Part shown: positions 1-10,447 of the stretch, one piece after another
Layout: the number at the start of each line of letters is the position of its first letter
Position numbering within the stretch: the first letter of the stretch is position 1
Assembly: GCA_038030265.1 (NCBI GenBank)
Contig: CM075938.1
Span: forward strand, 11,447,009-11,511,008
Length of the DNA: 64,000 bases
DNA from: Corythucha ciliata
Lineage: Eukaryota; Arthropoda; Insecta; Hemiptera; Tingidae
Reading direction: 5' to 3'
Translations under genes and position numbers: made by a program
Notes under the pieces: model-generated
Told to the model about the DNA's origin: nothing
Database searches by the model: none
Seen by the model: only the letters and a program-made list of their open reading frames with translations

Positions 1-340
1 AAAAAAATGCTATTGTGCTGTTCTTGGGGCAAATGCAGGGCTAAATCTAAAGGACATCGCTGATTCACAGCATAGCTAGGCTTCAAATTAGCAGCTTAGG
101 TTGAAAAATCCCTAATTCACGGCCAAAACCGTGAAAATGTGAACCAAACACGGTTTCCGGAGGCAACTTTGATGCCAAAGATGAGGAAAAGTTTCAGTTC
201 ATGACTAGAAGTGAGAAAATGTGTTGATTCGCAGGGGAAAAAAGCTTATTAGCAGTTAAAATCCAGGTCAAGAGCTTGTTCACGGCTAAAATTAAACAAA
301 ATATTTGCGGTTAAATTGAGAGATAAAGAACTGATCCGCA
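1..340 (+). repeat. Degenerate tandem array, family A (left part)
   Basis: Loosely repeated units of about 29-30 bp alternate words like 'ctaattcacggctaaa' and 'attgagaaaa'. Units differ from one another by substitutions and short indels, so this is an old, decayed minisatellite. The same family recurs in many other blocks of the window on both strands. The array continues beyond the left edge. No coding potential is visible. Confidence 0.7.
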
Positions 341-394
341 GCTCAAATTTTAAAAAATACTGGCCCTTTGCTAACAACAAGCTCTTTGCGTGGA

Positions 395-472
395 CTCCCT
401 GGATAGCTCAGTTGGTTAGAGCATCTGGCGCGAAACTAGGAGGTCGTGGGTTCGAGTCCGACCTGGGGAGCA
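395..472 (+). tRNA. tRNA-like gene, probably a pseudogene or SINE-type unit
   Basis: The sequence has a perfect internal A box (TAGCTCAGTTGG, about 404-415), a perfect B box (GGTTCGAGTCC, about 449-459), complementary ends that form a 7-8 bp acceptor stem with two wobbles, and a T run just downstream (474-479) that would stop RNA polymerase III. The anticodon loop reads CGCGAAA and lacks the nearly universal U at position 33. The T stem has one G-G mismatch. If the middle three loop bases were the anticodon it would be CGA (Ser), but there is no long variable arm as serine tRNAs require. It therefore looks like a transcribable tRNA relic and not a working tRNA. Confidence 0.55.
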
Positions 473-974
473 ATTTTTTGTCGGACCTCAAAACAAGTAA
501 AGATGAGTAAGTATTTAACTTAAAGAATAATTTCTTTATTTTCAGCCTCCCCACTCCCTCCAATTTACAGTTGTGACTATGATGGTGCGGTGAGGAGGGA
601 AGTAATCCCCTGAATATCCGTAGATAGGGTCTTTAAGCTCAATTATTCAATTAATTGCCGGACACATTAGGGAAAAATGACAAATGCGCTATAGTTCGAG
701 CTTCCTTCATTCAATTTCATGACTTAAATTAAGCAAAATCTCTCATTTTGCGGCTAAAATCCAGAAAAAATGACAAATGCCTTCCCTATAACCATGCGAC
801 TTGTGGCGGAGACAGCTCAGATCCGGCTCTCATTGGATTTTTAATGATTGAATTGTTACGAAGAATGATTGCTCAACAGTTTCTCGCGTGAAACTGCGGT
901 CAAATCTTATCTTGCTGATATGTGGTGGGAGGGGGACAACTGGCTTGTAAGATCACGCACTATAATAATTGTTC

Positions 975-1020
<46 letters not shown>

Positions 1021-1031
1021 TCTGCCTGCAG
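473..1031. other. Non-coding stretch with (ATT)n microsatellite
   Basis: No gene is recognised. A run of about fifteen ATT/TTA triplets lies at roughly 975-1022. It is followed by TTCTGCCTGCAG, which looks like a splice acceptor for the exon that begins at 1032. Long leucine or isoleucine runs translated from the microsatellite are artefacts. Confidence 0.6.
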
Positions 1032-1162
1032 ACTATCCATCAGAGCCCAGCCTAGAAGATATGGAACTCATCGCAGCGTCAGCCTCCGCCTCCAATGGAC
1101 TGACCGACAAAGCAATTCTGGTGGCGGCCCTTCTGTCCTGCTCGGTGTTTCTCGCCGTTTAA
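1032..1162 (+). CDS. Probable last coding exon of an upstream gene with GPI-anchor-like C-terminus
   Basis: After the acceptor at 1030-1031 the frame encodes a short acidic segment (DYPSEPSLEDMEL), a small-residue stretch (AASASASNG) and a hydrophobic tail (KAILVAALLSCSVFLAV), then TAA at 1160-1162. Small residues, a short spacer and a C-terminal hydrophobic run are the layout of a GPI-attachment signal, so the product may be a membrane-anchored surface protein. The exon is phase 1 (its first codon is split). A candidate upstream exon near 876-945 does not match this phase, so the remaining exons are unidentified or lie outside the window. The protein family is not recognised. Confidence 0.42.
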
Positions 1163-1501
1163 ATATTGTACCCGCAGAAAAGAGAGCGTAAATAACGCGT
1201 AACGGAGAGAATCCCCAGAAGAAAAAAGGAACAGGTGGATCCTGATATTTTTTTTCTCTCAATATTTATTATTTTTTTCTTCCCTAAAGTCCACTTGATA
1301 AACCTCGAAGGAAACCCCCTCCCATGCATCTTTCTCTCTGTGAGTACGCAATGGGTGTATAGTTACGTCCGTATTTTTCATTCATATTACTATTTTTTGA
1401 TGAGTTCCTTCTTCGCTATTCAAAACATTAATTTTAACATTGCATTCTACTGTAAAAATTATACCTTAAAAGCCCCTGTGGATTGTAAATAATAATAATA
1501 A

Positions 1502-1642
1502 GGGCCGCTTTATCAATTGTCGATTAAGGAATTTAAAGAACTGATTTAGACAAATCACCTGCGAACCATGACGAAATATTTGATCATGAAACAGATGAAG
1601 TTTTTAGTCAGCTCTTTAATCAACAATTGATAAAGCGGGCCC
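1502..1642. mobile_element. Palindromic MITE (GGGCC ends, TAA duplication)
   Basis: The two ends are inverted repeats: GGGCCGCTTTATCAATTG on the left matches the complement of the right end. The element is flanked by TAA on both sides (1499-1501 and 1643-1645). GGGCC-like ends with a 3-bp TWA duplication are typical of PIF/Harbinger-derived MITEs. It is 141 bp long with no coding capacity. Confidence 0.75.
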
Positions 1643-1645
1643 TAA

Positions 1646-3390
1646 AAATTTTAAAAATGTGAACTAGAGTTTTGGAAAAGTAGTTTTTCGTTAATTAAAG
1701 ACGAAACGTTGTCGTGGAGGCGGAGCTTACAGAAATGAGAGACGTCCATTGAATCGATACCTTTTTATTGTAGCGCTATTCGTTTCTCAATGTGTAATTT
1801 TTGTTTTAAAAAAAATAAATAAATGTGCCCTTCACTTCTCAGACTGTCCTGTTTCACAAATCAAAAATTCACTTTGTGAACAATTTTGTGAACGATTTTT
1901 TAATAAAAAAAAGTCTTGTAAATAAAAATTGAGAATTTGTTTCGCCATTTTTATCGATTTTTTGTTCCAGTTTATGGTGAAAAAATTTAGATGTGAATAT
2001 TTAGACGCACTTTTTTTATTTGTTCGTCATTCTTAGTACAATCGTTTGATATAGTTTTGTATAAAGTAATTGTGATAAATGTGATTCTTTGTATAGTAAC
2101 TGAGTTTAAAAAAAGCCCCAATTCCCTTTTAAACTCATCAATCTTTGTCATTTTAGCATTTTTCAATGCGAAAAAAAAATATAGAAATAAAATGATTTTT
2201 TTTTTTTTTTTCAATTCTTTTTGTATTTTTGAGTGCACGCAAAACAAAAATTAAAATCTGTAAATACAATTTAAAGTATTGTTGTCTTATAATTGTACCA
2301 TACAGAATAAATAATAAAAGTTTGTAAAAAAATAAAATAAAAGTAAAAAATAAAAAAAATGTTATACCTCCCTCATCCCCTTCCCACCAGTTGAAACAAG
2401 TTCATGTATATGCGTATGTAACGTAGTCGACACGTCAACTTACAAGTCAGGTAAGTTCTTTTTTTTCATTCTGTAACTTTCAGATAACGCTATCAACACC
2501 GAACAAAGCACGCCATTTTTTTTGTAATTTTTCCTGAGAAACATAATCCAATTTTGAAAAGAAAAACTTACATAATTTAAACAAATCGCGTGTTTATTGT
2601 TCATTAAAACATGATATGTGTTTCTGTGTGTAAAAAGATAATAAATTGAAAGAAACGATTTTTCGTATCTCGAAAAAGTGGAAAAATTAATGTCAAAAGC
2701 TTTCTGTGTATAATTTAAAGCGTTAATCTCACCTTTACCGTCCTCCTGCCCTATAGACGACGGCTAAACCTGTGTAAAATCGAGTGAGTGTCTAAATATT
2801 TTTGTGTCGGTTGAAACGTCGAATTTAATTACCAACTGACACGCCCGTGGATTAGCGATTATGAGGGTGTGACTATATGGGGTGGGATGGAGGGGGTGTA
2901 AAAGATGGAGCGAGAGAGAAAGAAAAATTAAAATGACGATGACGACAAATCGATACTTTTGACTGACACCACCAAATGAGGACCGCGCAAATTGTTGACT
3001 GACTTAATGTTTTATATAATTCTGATCGCGCGGGATCAAAACATCCTCGTCAATTGGTGTGGAAACACTGCGCGCTCACAATGTTGTTTTTCTCCGTACA
3101 CTCAATGGGATCGTTTTGATTTGTAGTGCGATTATTTTGTGTAATCCTGCAACACGATCGAGACTAAATCCGTCGGATATAAGCGTGAATTGCAGCTTTT
3201 GTGGTCTAGCGTGATCCCCATAGTGTTTATAACGGTGGCTTTATAGAAGTACGATGCGGCCGAACGGAAGAGAGCCGCAATATTCTTTCGTTCTGTTATT
3301 TATTTTCTTCCGCTATGAAAACAAACCAGGAAAGGGGGTTTTCCTCAACTTTCCATTTTGTAGGTACATTTCACACCCAATTTTGTGCCA
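1646..3390. other. AT-rich non-coding DNA, no gene seen
   Basis: Only short chance reading frames occur. Poly-A and poly-T runs of up to about 16 bases are frequent at 1800-2400. The stretch at 2750-3250 is of ordinary complexity and may be intron or intergenic DNA. No transposon ends or RNA genes were recognised. Confidence 0.5.
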
Positions 3391-3900
3391 AAAATATTAG
3401 TCGTGACTAAAATAGAGAAAAATCGCAGATAGAAGTGAGAAAAAGGACTAATTCCTAAAGTGCTAAGTGAGAAACCAATAACCTAATTCCCAGTTGGAAA
3501 TGAAGGAAAAGCGCTAAATCGCGACTAAAATTAGGAAAAATCACCAATTCGCCGGATAAAACTCTACTTCGCGGCCAAACTAGGGGAAAAAAAATTCTTC
3601 ATGAATAAAATTAACGAAAATACGGATTCGCGGCTGAAATTGATAGCAATAGCTATTTTGCGGCTTAAATTTAGGAAAAACGCTAAACCACGACTATAAA
3701 ATTGAGAAAAATCGCGAGTTCGCCAGATAAAAACGCCAATTCGGGGGCTAAAATTGAGAAAAATGGCTAATTCGTGGACAGAAGAGAGAAAAGGAACTAA
3801 TTCCCAATTAAAAATGAAGAAAAAGCGCAAAACCGCGGCTAAAATTTAGAAAAATCACCCATTCGCCGGACAAAAACGCTACTTCGGGTGGAGAACCTTT
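3390..3900 (+). repeat. Degenerate tandem array, family A
   Basis: About 17 decayed units of the 29-30 bp family A repeat, with words such as 'aaattgagaaaaatcgc' and 'attcgcggctaaa'. The segment 3560-3740 is closely matched by 4494-4670, so part of the array exists as a diverged direct copy about 930 bp downstream. Confidence 0.7.
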
Positions 3901-4079
3901 TAAAACACAGGCACGCAACACGGATTTCAGCGCCTTGTTTTGTCCCTCAGTCGTTAGGGTAAACACAATACCATGAATGAAAAAATTGTCATCTTAACAA
4001 CAAACAAACGTGGAATGCGGTCGAAATAAATAAAAATACCCCACTTATCAATGAGACCGGGTGATATTTATAATCATAT

Positions 4080-4485
4080 GAGGAACAAAATATGGCGCCG
4101 ATTTGCGTGTTTCCGTACCAAAGTCATATGGAAAACCAAGTCCTCAGATTCGAGGAAAAAAATGTGTTTTTATTTTGGGTTGGGATTTTTGCTCCAGTTA
4201 AGAATAAAAAAGGAGAAACCCCGCCAAATACAAAAAGTATTATATTTATTTTCGGTTTGAAGTTGTAGCGTGATATCTATCTTGATACCATATGTTTTTT
4301 CCAACACTTTAATTTATAATGTATAATTTTTGAATTTAGCGGGTGATCTACTTTCATAGTAGAGCAGCGCAACGTATCGGGAGCAAAAATCCCAACCCAC
4401 GAACCGCTTCATTTTTTTAACATACAAAAAATACATAGTTTAATGACTTGGTTTTCCATATGACTTTGTTCCGTACTCGTGTTTT
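4080..4485. repeat. Imperfect foldback between two copies of family A
   Basis: Two outer segments are inverted repeats. The segment at about 4108-4140 (containing AAGTCATATGGAAAACC) matches the complement of 4447-4478. The segment at about 4178-4197 (GGGTTGGGATTTTTGCTCC) matches the complement of about 4380-4402. The middle holds ordinary AT-rich DNA. This may be a small foldback transposon, but no target duplication was found. Confidence 0.45.
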
Positions 4486-4493
4486 ATAGTGTC

Positions 4494-4680
4494 TTACTTC
4501 GGGGCCACACGCTTGGTAGAAAATAAAAATCATTCATGGATAAAATGAACGAAAACACTGATTCGCGGCTCAAAATGATAATAATAGCTATTTCACGGCT
4601 TAAATTTAGGAAAAGCGCTAAACCACCGCTATAAAATTGAGAAAAATCGCTGGACAAAAACGCTACTTCTTGGTAGTTGT
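4494..4680 (+). repeat. Direct copy of the family A segment 3560-3740
   Basis: The order of words is the same in both copies: a TACTTCG start, a 'cat gaataaaat' stretch, AATAGCTATTT, TTAAATTTAGGAAAA and ACCACGACTATAAAATTGAG-like units. Small differences and one short deletion separate them. Confidence 0.6.
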
Positions 4681-4779
4681 TTTCGTCTAAAAAGAACGAA
4701 AACAACCAAACGATAGAAACAAAAAACAAAAACGGGTTTGTTTGGCTATAAAAACATGAAATTGGGCGGTTCGATCAAC

Positions 4780-4991
4780 TAAAAATTGCTTGACAGTCTT
4801 TGCTGCCATGCGTGTGCCCTAAAAATAGTCAAACTGAATTCACGTGCCCACTACTGAAAGATCATGATTCCCATCATGAAAATTGTTAAATCAACTATTC
4901 GCGTGCCAAAAATGACCAAACTGACAATTCGCGCATTGGTTTGACAAAATATTTGCACCATAAAAACGGCTAAACTGACTATCCGTGCAAA
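4780..4991 (+). repeat. Degenerate tandem array, family B (left part)
   Basis: Units of about 28-32 bp read roughly 'aaaatggccaaactgac' plus 'attcgcgcc'. The array stops at the left inverted end of the element at 4992 and resumes at 7263, so that element was inserted into it. Confidence 0.6.
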
Positions 4992-5065
4992 AGCCGTGTA
5001 CACACGGAGACTTTTCTGTCCTGTCTTCTACTGTAGCTGGTGTTCAAAGTAGTTAAAAACATTAA

Positions 5066-5213
5066 GGCCCGATTTCACCAAATTCTTAATCCAAGATCAA
5101 CAACTAATCACGGGTATAATGTAAACGTTTGTATCAAAATTCATATGGGTCGCTATTGGCAACTAATCACGATCAACTTTAAACGAGATCAATTTTGTTG
5201 GTGAAAATGGGCC
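5066..5213. mobile_element. Palindromic MITE (GGCCC ends, TAA duplication)
   Basis: The left end GGCCCGATTTCACCAA is matched by the complement of the right end, which ends at AAAATGGGCC. The motif AACTAATCACG appears in inverted arms further in. TAA flanks both sides (5063-5065 and 5214-5216). The 148-bp unit has no coding capacity. Confidence 0.7.
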
Positions 5214-5689
5214 TAAAAGTGAAGTTTTAGGTTTGTTTGGTTGAATGCTAGTTCAAGAAATTGATTATTTCTTTTTTATTATCCCCATTTTGAAGCCCTC
5301 GGAGGGGCTTAGTATGAAATTATTCGCACATATTTGAAGCATTTTTATTACCCCCTCTCTTATATCCCTCTGCTGAAGTGAAACAAAAAACCAAAATGCT
5401 TCGTTTGAACCAAGTTTGAACACTGAAATATATTGCCATATGGGCAGACAAGTACTTGAGCAAGAAATGTCCGACTTTTTCCCAGATTTGTTTCAAGACC
5501 TTTTTTTCAGGCAATATTCTACCTTCTAGGGGTTTGGGGAACTGAACAGATGATACCTCGACCCCCGTCCTATCACCCCTCGTCTTCTTTTCTCTTCTTA
5601 ATTATTCTGCATTTATTAAATTACCTACTTAATTAAAATGTGGTCATTAATGTGCGTGGGGGACAGGAGATTTTTTAAAAGGGTCAAAC

Positions 5690-6130
5690 ATTAAAAAAGT
5701 GCGTCGTGTGCCTCCCGCACAGAATATTGGGCAAAGAATGGGGGCCCAGATTGGCAACTGGCAAGGACGACTCTTGAGTCTTGGCTACTATGCAGGGTAC
5801 AGGGGCACCTTCCCTGCCCGGTTTCGGTCCATGGTACAAGCCAGCATCCTCAGCTCTGAAAGACCCACCTCCACGTGGTGCTTCTCGGGCGCGACTGGCT
5901 AGCCACCAGTCGAGGCTAACGGGTCGAGCTGAGTGATGGGACCGACTCTGCTGGGGAGTCCCGGGCCAAAGATGGGGTACAGGCCAGGTAAGGGCCGGCA
6001 ACGGCCTAGGTACTGGCCACATCTTAAAGAGGTCCGCAGCAGGGTACAGGGCTGTATTTGCTGTCATGATAGGCAGAGCCTGCGCCATCTGATGGCCACA
6101 AGGTTGAGGGTTTGGCCTTCTGGACCCTCA
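5690..6130. other. GC-rich block of unknown origin
   Basis: Base composition changes sharply from the AT-rich surroundings. Open frames occur on both strands (a 134-residue minus-strand frame at 5684-6088 is the longest), but their proline- and arginine-rich translations resemble nothing known and the opposite strand is also open, as expected of GC-rich non-coding DNA. It may be transposon non-coding DNA. Confidence 0.35.
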
Positions 6131-6920
6131 ACTTGATCAGTCATTGAAAGAGTCTTCATTGTTCAGTAATTAAGTATATTGAACTTGACTCAGTAAACTC
6201 TACATGCAAAGAAGCTGATGTTCCAGTTCCGTCCAGTCGAATTTTATTATGTTCTGCGGAAAGAGCACGAGGAGCTCGAACTCATGACTTTAGGACTGAA
6301 TCTCTCCTTCATGCCCTCCAAGATTCCTTTGATAAATGGTGCGAATACTGTGATTCAAAGAAATCTGCAACATTCTCTGTCTGCGGATCCGGTCGATTCT
6401 TCATCCGCTGAGTAATGCGAGGCAGCGAGGCTCCTTGGTTTCAATAGATTGTGAGTTCAACAATACCTTGTTTCTTCAAACATTGATTTGAACTCTCGAT
6501 TTGAGTTTCTTTTGACGGATTCATGAAAAATAATGCTTCCCCGGCTCTTTTTCCTGTTTGTCACATTCAATTCAAGGCTTTGGAATGTACGCTCGTTGTA
6601 GCGCGTTATTATAGCACCGCTCGAAAACGCTTCCAGAGAACGACCGGCCTAAGGGAAATGGCTACAAATAAAGAACGCTTGCTGCGACGATGAGACTCTA
6701 CAGTCTATGCTCCTCCATGATCAGGATTTGTGCTCGATATTATCCTAGCTCCGATGTAAAAGTACTTAAGAATCCGCCCCCCCCCTCCAGCAAAAAATCT
6801 CAAAATCCGTCCCTCCGTTACCGTATGTACATTATTCCGACAGAAATTGTTTATTTTCAAGTCCCAAAAGTTACTCCCATTTTTTATGTACTGTCGTCCT
6901 TTGTTCACAGTTCACATCAG

Positions 6921-7057
6921 GGGCCTGATTCTCTAACGAGATTGAAACATTGATTTGGTAGAAACATTAAAATCTCATTCATGAAATTAAGAAAACTGAA
7001 TGGAAACATGTGATTTTTGAAAAAAGCAATGTTGAAAAAAGTTAGTGAATAAGGCCC
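6921..7057. mobile_element. Palindromic MITE (GGGCC ends, CAG duplication)
   Basis: The left end GGGCCTGATTCTCTAAC pairs with the complement of GTTAGTGAATAAGGCCC on the right. CAG flanks both sides (6918-6920 and 7058-7060). It is 137 bp long. The ends resemble those of the 1033-bp element at 47840-48872. Confidence 0.72.
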
Positions 7058-7262
7058 CAGGGCTAATGTAGACGCGGTATTTTTAAGCTGGGTTTCCGAG
7101 GTAGGGAGAAAGGAGAGATTTTTCCAAAATTTCTCCGTTTTTTCTTGTTTTTTTCATAGAAACACATGGTTTTCACTCTTTTTGACATCACGACAAACGA
7201 ACATTCCTAAAAATCTTAAAAATTTCATGACAGGACAGAAAAGTCTCCGTATGTACAGGGCT

Positions 7263-7950
7263 TGAAGGAAAAGCCTAAACAGGTGATTCCTGTCCTGTGA
7301 ATTGCAAAATCCACCAGTATCCAAACTGACCGTTCAGACCTTGACTTGAACATTTGCGCCCTGAATTGGCAAAACTGACGATTCACGTCTTTAAAATAGC
7401 CAAACCGATTATTTGTGCGCTACAAATAGTCAAATTGGCGATTATGGCTCTAAATATGACAAAAAAGGAAAATTCTCTTACTGAATATGCCTGAACAGGC
7501 GGTGCCTGCTCCAAAAATGGCAAAAATCGACCATTCGTACGCAAAAAATGCCCAAACAAAACGTTATCACCTTGTCTTGATGTACTACTCACTCACGTCC
7601 TATAAAGGGGAAAACTGACAAAAAATTGGCGCCCTTGACGAGTTTTGCCATAAAATCGGCAAAACTGTGACTGCTGCCATCAGTCAAAAGTGTGCTCTAA
7701 AAAAAAGAAGATGAAGTGACAATTTTCGCGCCTAGAAAATACCTGAACTTTCCTGAGAATAGCCACACTGAACATTCGAATCTGGGAAGTGGCTAAAATT
7801 GGCAATTCCAGCTCTGAGAATTGCATAACTGACGAAATAGTCCCGAAAATTTGTCATTTGGCACCGTAAAAATGGCCAAACTGGCTATTCACGCCTCAAA
7901 ATTGACAAAAATGATTCTACGTATACACAATTAAAACACTAGAATTCCCA
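7263..7950 (+). repeat. Degenerate tandem array, family B (right part)
   Basis: About 20 units of 28-35 bp combine 'aaaatggcaaaactgac' with 'attcgcgccct' or close variants. Spacing and sequence vary, so it is old. It is the continuation of the array that ends at 4991. Confidence 0.6.
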
Positions 7951-8054
7951 GTGGAGTCGTTTTGACTTCTCGGTTCTACTTTTTTTAAAAAATCAGCTCG
8001 ACAAATTTTTCTATTTCCAACCCCTTCCGTGTATTTTATTAATTTTAGGTACCT

Positions 8055-8310
8055 TGGCGGATTTCACCACCGAGAGTTAAGGTTTGAGTTACGGGTAACT
8101 CGGAGTTAGCGTAAAAAAAGTGTTTCACCACTTCGAGTTATGCTTAACCTTGGAGTTACCAAGAGAAACCTCCTCTCTTAACTCCGTCTTAACTCAAATA
8201 ATGAGTTTCATCAACAAACGTTAGAGTTGAAGTCAAGGATAACCCGGAGTTAAAGAAAAAATGCGTTTCTCCACTTTGTGCAGGTTACCAAGAGAGTTAA
8301 CTCCCAGAAC
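8055..8310. repeat. Short GAGTTA-rich repeat block
   Basis: The words GAGTTAA, AACTCGGAGTTA, GGTTACCAAGAGA and TTTCACCA/TTTCTCCA recur several times in direct and inverted order over 250 bp. It resembles a composite of diverged MITE halves (compare the TTTCACCA motif inside the MITE at 5066). No target duplication was found. Confidence 0.4.
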
Positions 8311-8589
8311 TTATTCTCTACTATTTCCAGGAATAATTTCTTGACTCGGATATAACCTTATGTGAGGCCCAAAAAATATTTTTTAAATTTCGTTCTGTCT
8401 TGAATTTTATGTGAAAAAAGTGATAATTAAACAGCGCAATGCTATATTCATGATGACGATGGCAATATTTAGACGGGTTCAATAAGGGCGACGATCATAA
8501 AGGGATATATTATGGAAGGGTAACAATCCGCTCTCAAAGACGGCTAGGACGGCTCATGATATTGCGGGTTTGTAAGGAGGTCGGTGTTA

Positions 8590-10437
8590 ATTCAATAGTA
8601 CGAATAAAATGATGTTTTAATTCACAAAAGTCTGAATAACAACGCGTTGTTAGAACTAAAAGTGAGAACTACAACGCGTATAAAGTATCAAAATCCTATA
8701 TTATGATAGATCGCTTGTTCACTTGTGGGTCGTCCGGTCCTTCATCGGCGGACTGGACTGTTGATGCCGCCGTATGGCTTCAAATGAAATCCACAGCCTG
8801 TAGCTAAAGAACGCACGTTATTATGCTGCTTATTATTGGGAGTTGCCTCTTTGCCTGTCGGTCACTTCGGGACACATCAGACACTCTGGAAAGGCAATAG
8901 CATCTGATTGAATTAAAGCTGCAGGGAAAACTAGAGAAACGCGCGAAAAATTAAGGGAACTTTTATTAGACGAAAATAATTAATATACAGGGTGTTTCTG
9001 AACGACTGCGAAAAAAAAAATTGGGTGAAAGTAGACCTCATTTGCAATCGAAAACACTATGTACAACATTGTCCGAAAATCAATAGTTTCAGAGATATGA
9101 TTTTTCAAACGTTTTATAAGGCATGTCTCACTTTTTTGAACTAAGTGCAAGATTGCCGCTTTCCAATGAACATTTTGCATGTTTTGATGGCTGATTCGGA
9201 GAGAGCACATTTTTTCTTGGGATACAAGTAGTTTTCGAAAAAATTGATTCGTTTTTGCGGCCGGTACAGTGGCTCAAAGTTGAGCACACGAGGGATTTTG
9301 ATTTTTTTATGTGAATTCAACTCCCACTTTTCGCTACTAGATTATGCCACAGGACAGCCCGATTTTAAGGAAAACTTCTTCCATATGTCCTCTTTAAAAT
9401 AACCTATTCAAGTCGTCGGGTTACCACTAGACTTTTCTGCACAAATCATCTTTTCCTTAAAAAAAAAAAAAACGTTTTTCCGCTTCAAAACCACTAATTT
9501 TTTACTCGTGTCTAATGTAACTACGGCGTAATTTGTAGTGGCGTATTCAACTTTTTCATGCTTGGCATCAACGAAAACCTCATTTTCACTTAAACAGAAC
9601 TAAGACTTCCAAGATTCGGAATCAAAGTGAAACGCACAGCTAATGACGATGCCATCAGCCCTAACGGGGTGCTTGTCAACAGCTTAACGACAACTAGCTC
9701 ATGAAATTAAGGAAATAAATTTGTTCTGTTTAAGTGAAAATGAGGTTTTCGTTGATGCCAAGCATGAAAAAGTTGAATATGCCACTAAGAATTATGCCAT
9801 AGTTACATTACACAGAAGTCAAAAATTAGTGGTTTTGAAGCGGAAAAACGCTCTTTTTTTTAAGGAAAAGATGATTTCTGAAGAAAAGTTTAGTGGTAAC
9901 GTGACAACTTGAATTGGTTATTTTAAAGAGGACATATCGAAGAAGTTTTCTTTAAAATCGGGCTGTCCTGTGCTATGATCTAGTAGCAAAAAGTGGGGGT
10001 TGAATTCGCATGAAAAAATCAAAATCCCTCGTGTGCTCAACTTTGAGCCGCTGTACCGGCCGCAAAAACGAATCGATTTTTTCGAAAACTGCTTGAACCC
10101 CAAGAAAAAAAATTTGCTCTTTCTGAATCAGCCATCGAAAGACGCCAAAAGTTCATTGGAAAGCGGTAAACTTGCACTTAGTTCCAGAAATTGAGACATG
10201 CCTTATAAAACGTTTGAAAAATCATATCTCTGAAACTATTGATTTTCGGACAATGTTGTACATAGTGTTTTCGATTGCAAATGAGGTCTACTTTCACCCA
10301 ATTTTTTTTTTTCGCAGCCGTTTAGAAACAGCCGTATATATATTTTTTTAAAACTTGGTAACAACCAAACAACAATTCTCATCGTGAAGCTCATATGGCT
10401 CCCGCTAACTTTCTTCAAAACAAGTAACTCTCCAACA
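8590..10437 (-). mobile_element. Putative copia 3' LTR, split by a foldback element
   Basis: Just past the RNase H stop, reading the minus strand, a purine stretch is followed by TGTTGGAGAGTTAC, a typical Ty1/copia LTR start (about 10437). After about 100 bp the sequence is interrupted by the foldback at 8988-10334. It then continues with TTATTAGACGAAA-type DNA containing poly(A)-signal-like words and may end near 8590 with ATTAACA. The outer end is inferred, because no second LTR copy is present in the window to define it. Confidence 0.35.
8988..10334. mobile_element. 1.35 kb foldback element with ~613-bp arms
   Basis: Positions 8988-9600 and 9722-10334 are long inverted repeats with high similarity over their whole length. 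Shared blocks include the end CAG-GGTGTTTCTGAACGACTGCG, GTACAACATTGTCCGAAAATC, the CGGCCGGTACAG region and TGAGGTTTTCGTTGATGCC. The spacer is about 121 bp. TATA lies immediately outside both ends and may be the target duplication. Neither arm encodes a recognisable transposase. Transcripts of this palindrome would form a very long hairpin. Confidence 0.8.
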
Positions 10438-10447
10438 CTTCCTCAGT

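Larger units (their letters stand above)
4992..7262. mobile_element. Unclassified ~2.3 kb element with 34-bp inverted ends
   Basis: The left end 4992-5025 and the right end 7229-7262 are inverted repeats that share CGGAGACTTTTCTGTCCTG with few mismatches elsewhere. Both flanks are family B tandem repeats, which is what insertion of a unit into an existing array would leave. No clear target-site duplication is visible and no transposase is recognisable inside. Two GGGCC-type MITEs (5066-5213 and 6921-7057) lie within it, as does a GC-rich block (5690-6130). It may be a decayed DNA transposon or a simple rearrangement. Confidence 0.5.

Noticed and set aside
876..945. Exon preceding the 1032 exon
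   Set aside because: The frame is open and a GTAAGA donor follows, but its phase (0) does not fit the phase-1 start at 1032, and the acceptor lacks a pyrimidine tract.
922..1191. Open frames containing long isoleucine or leucine runs
   Set aside because: They are translations of the (ATT)n microsatellite; only the frame behind the acceptor at 1032 looks like protein.
5684..6136. Three overlapping open frames in the GC-rich block
   Set aside because: Both strands are open at once, compositions are Pro/Arg/Gly-biased and no motif is recognised; this fits GC-rich non-coding DNA.
9721..10194. Plus-strand frames inside the foldback
   Set aside because: They lie in a near-perfect palindrome, are not preserved in the other arm and have no recognisable motif.
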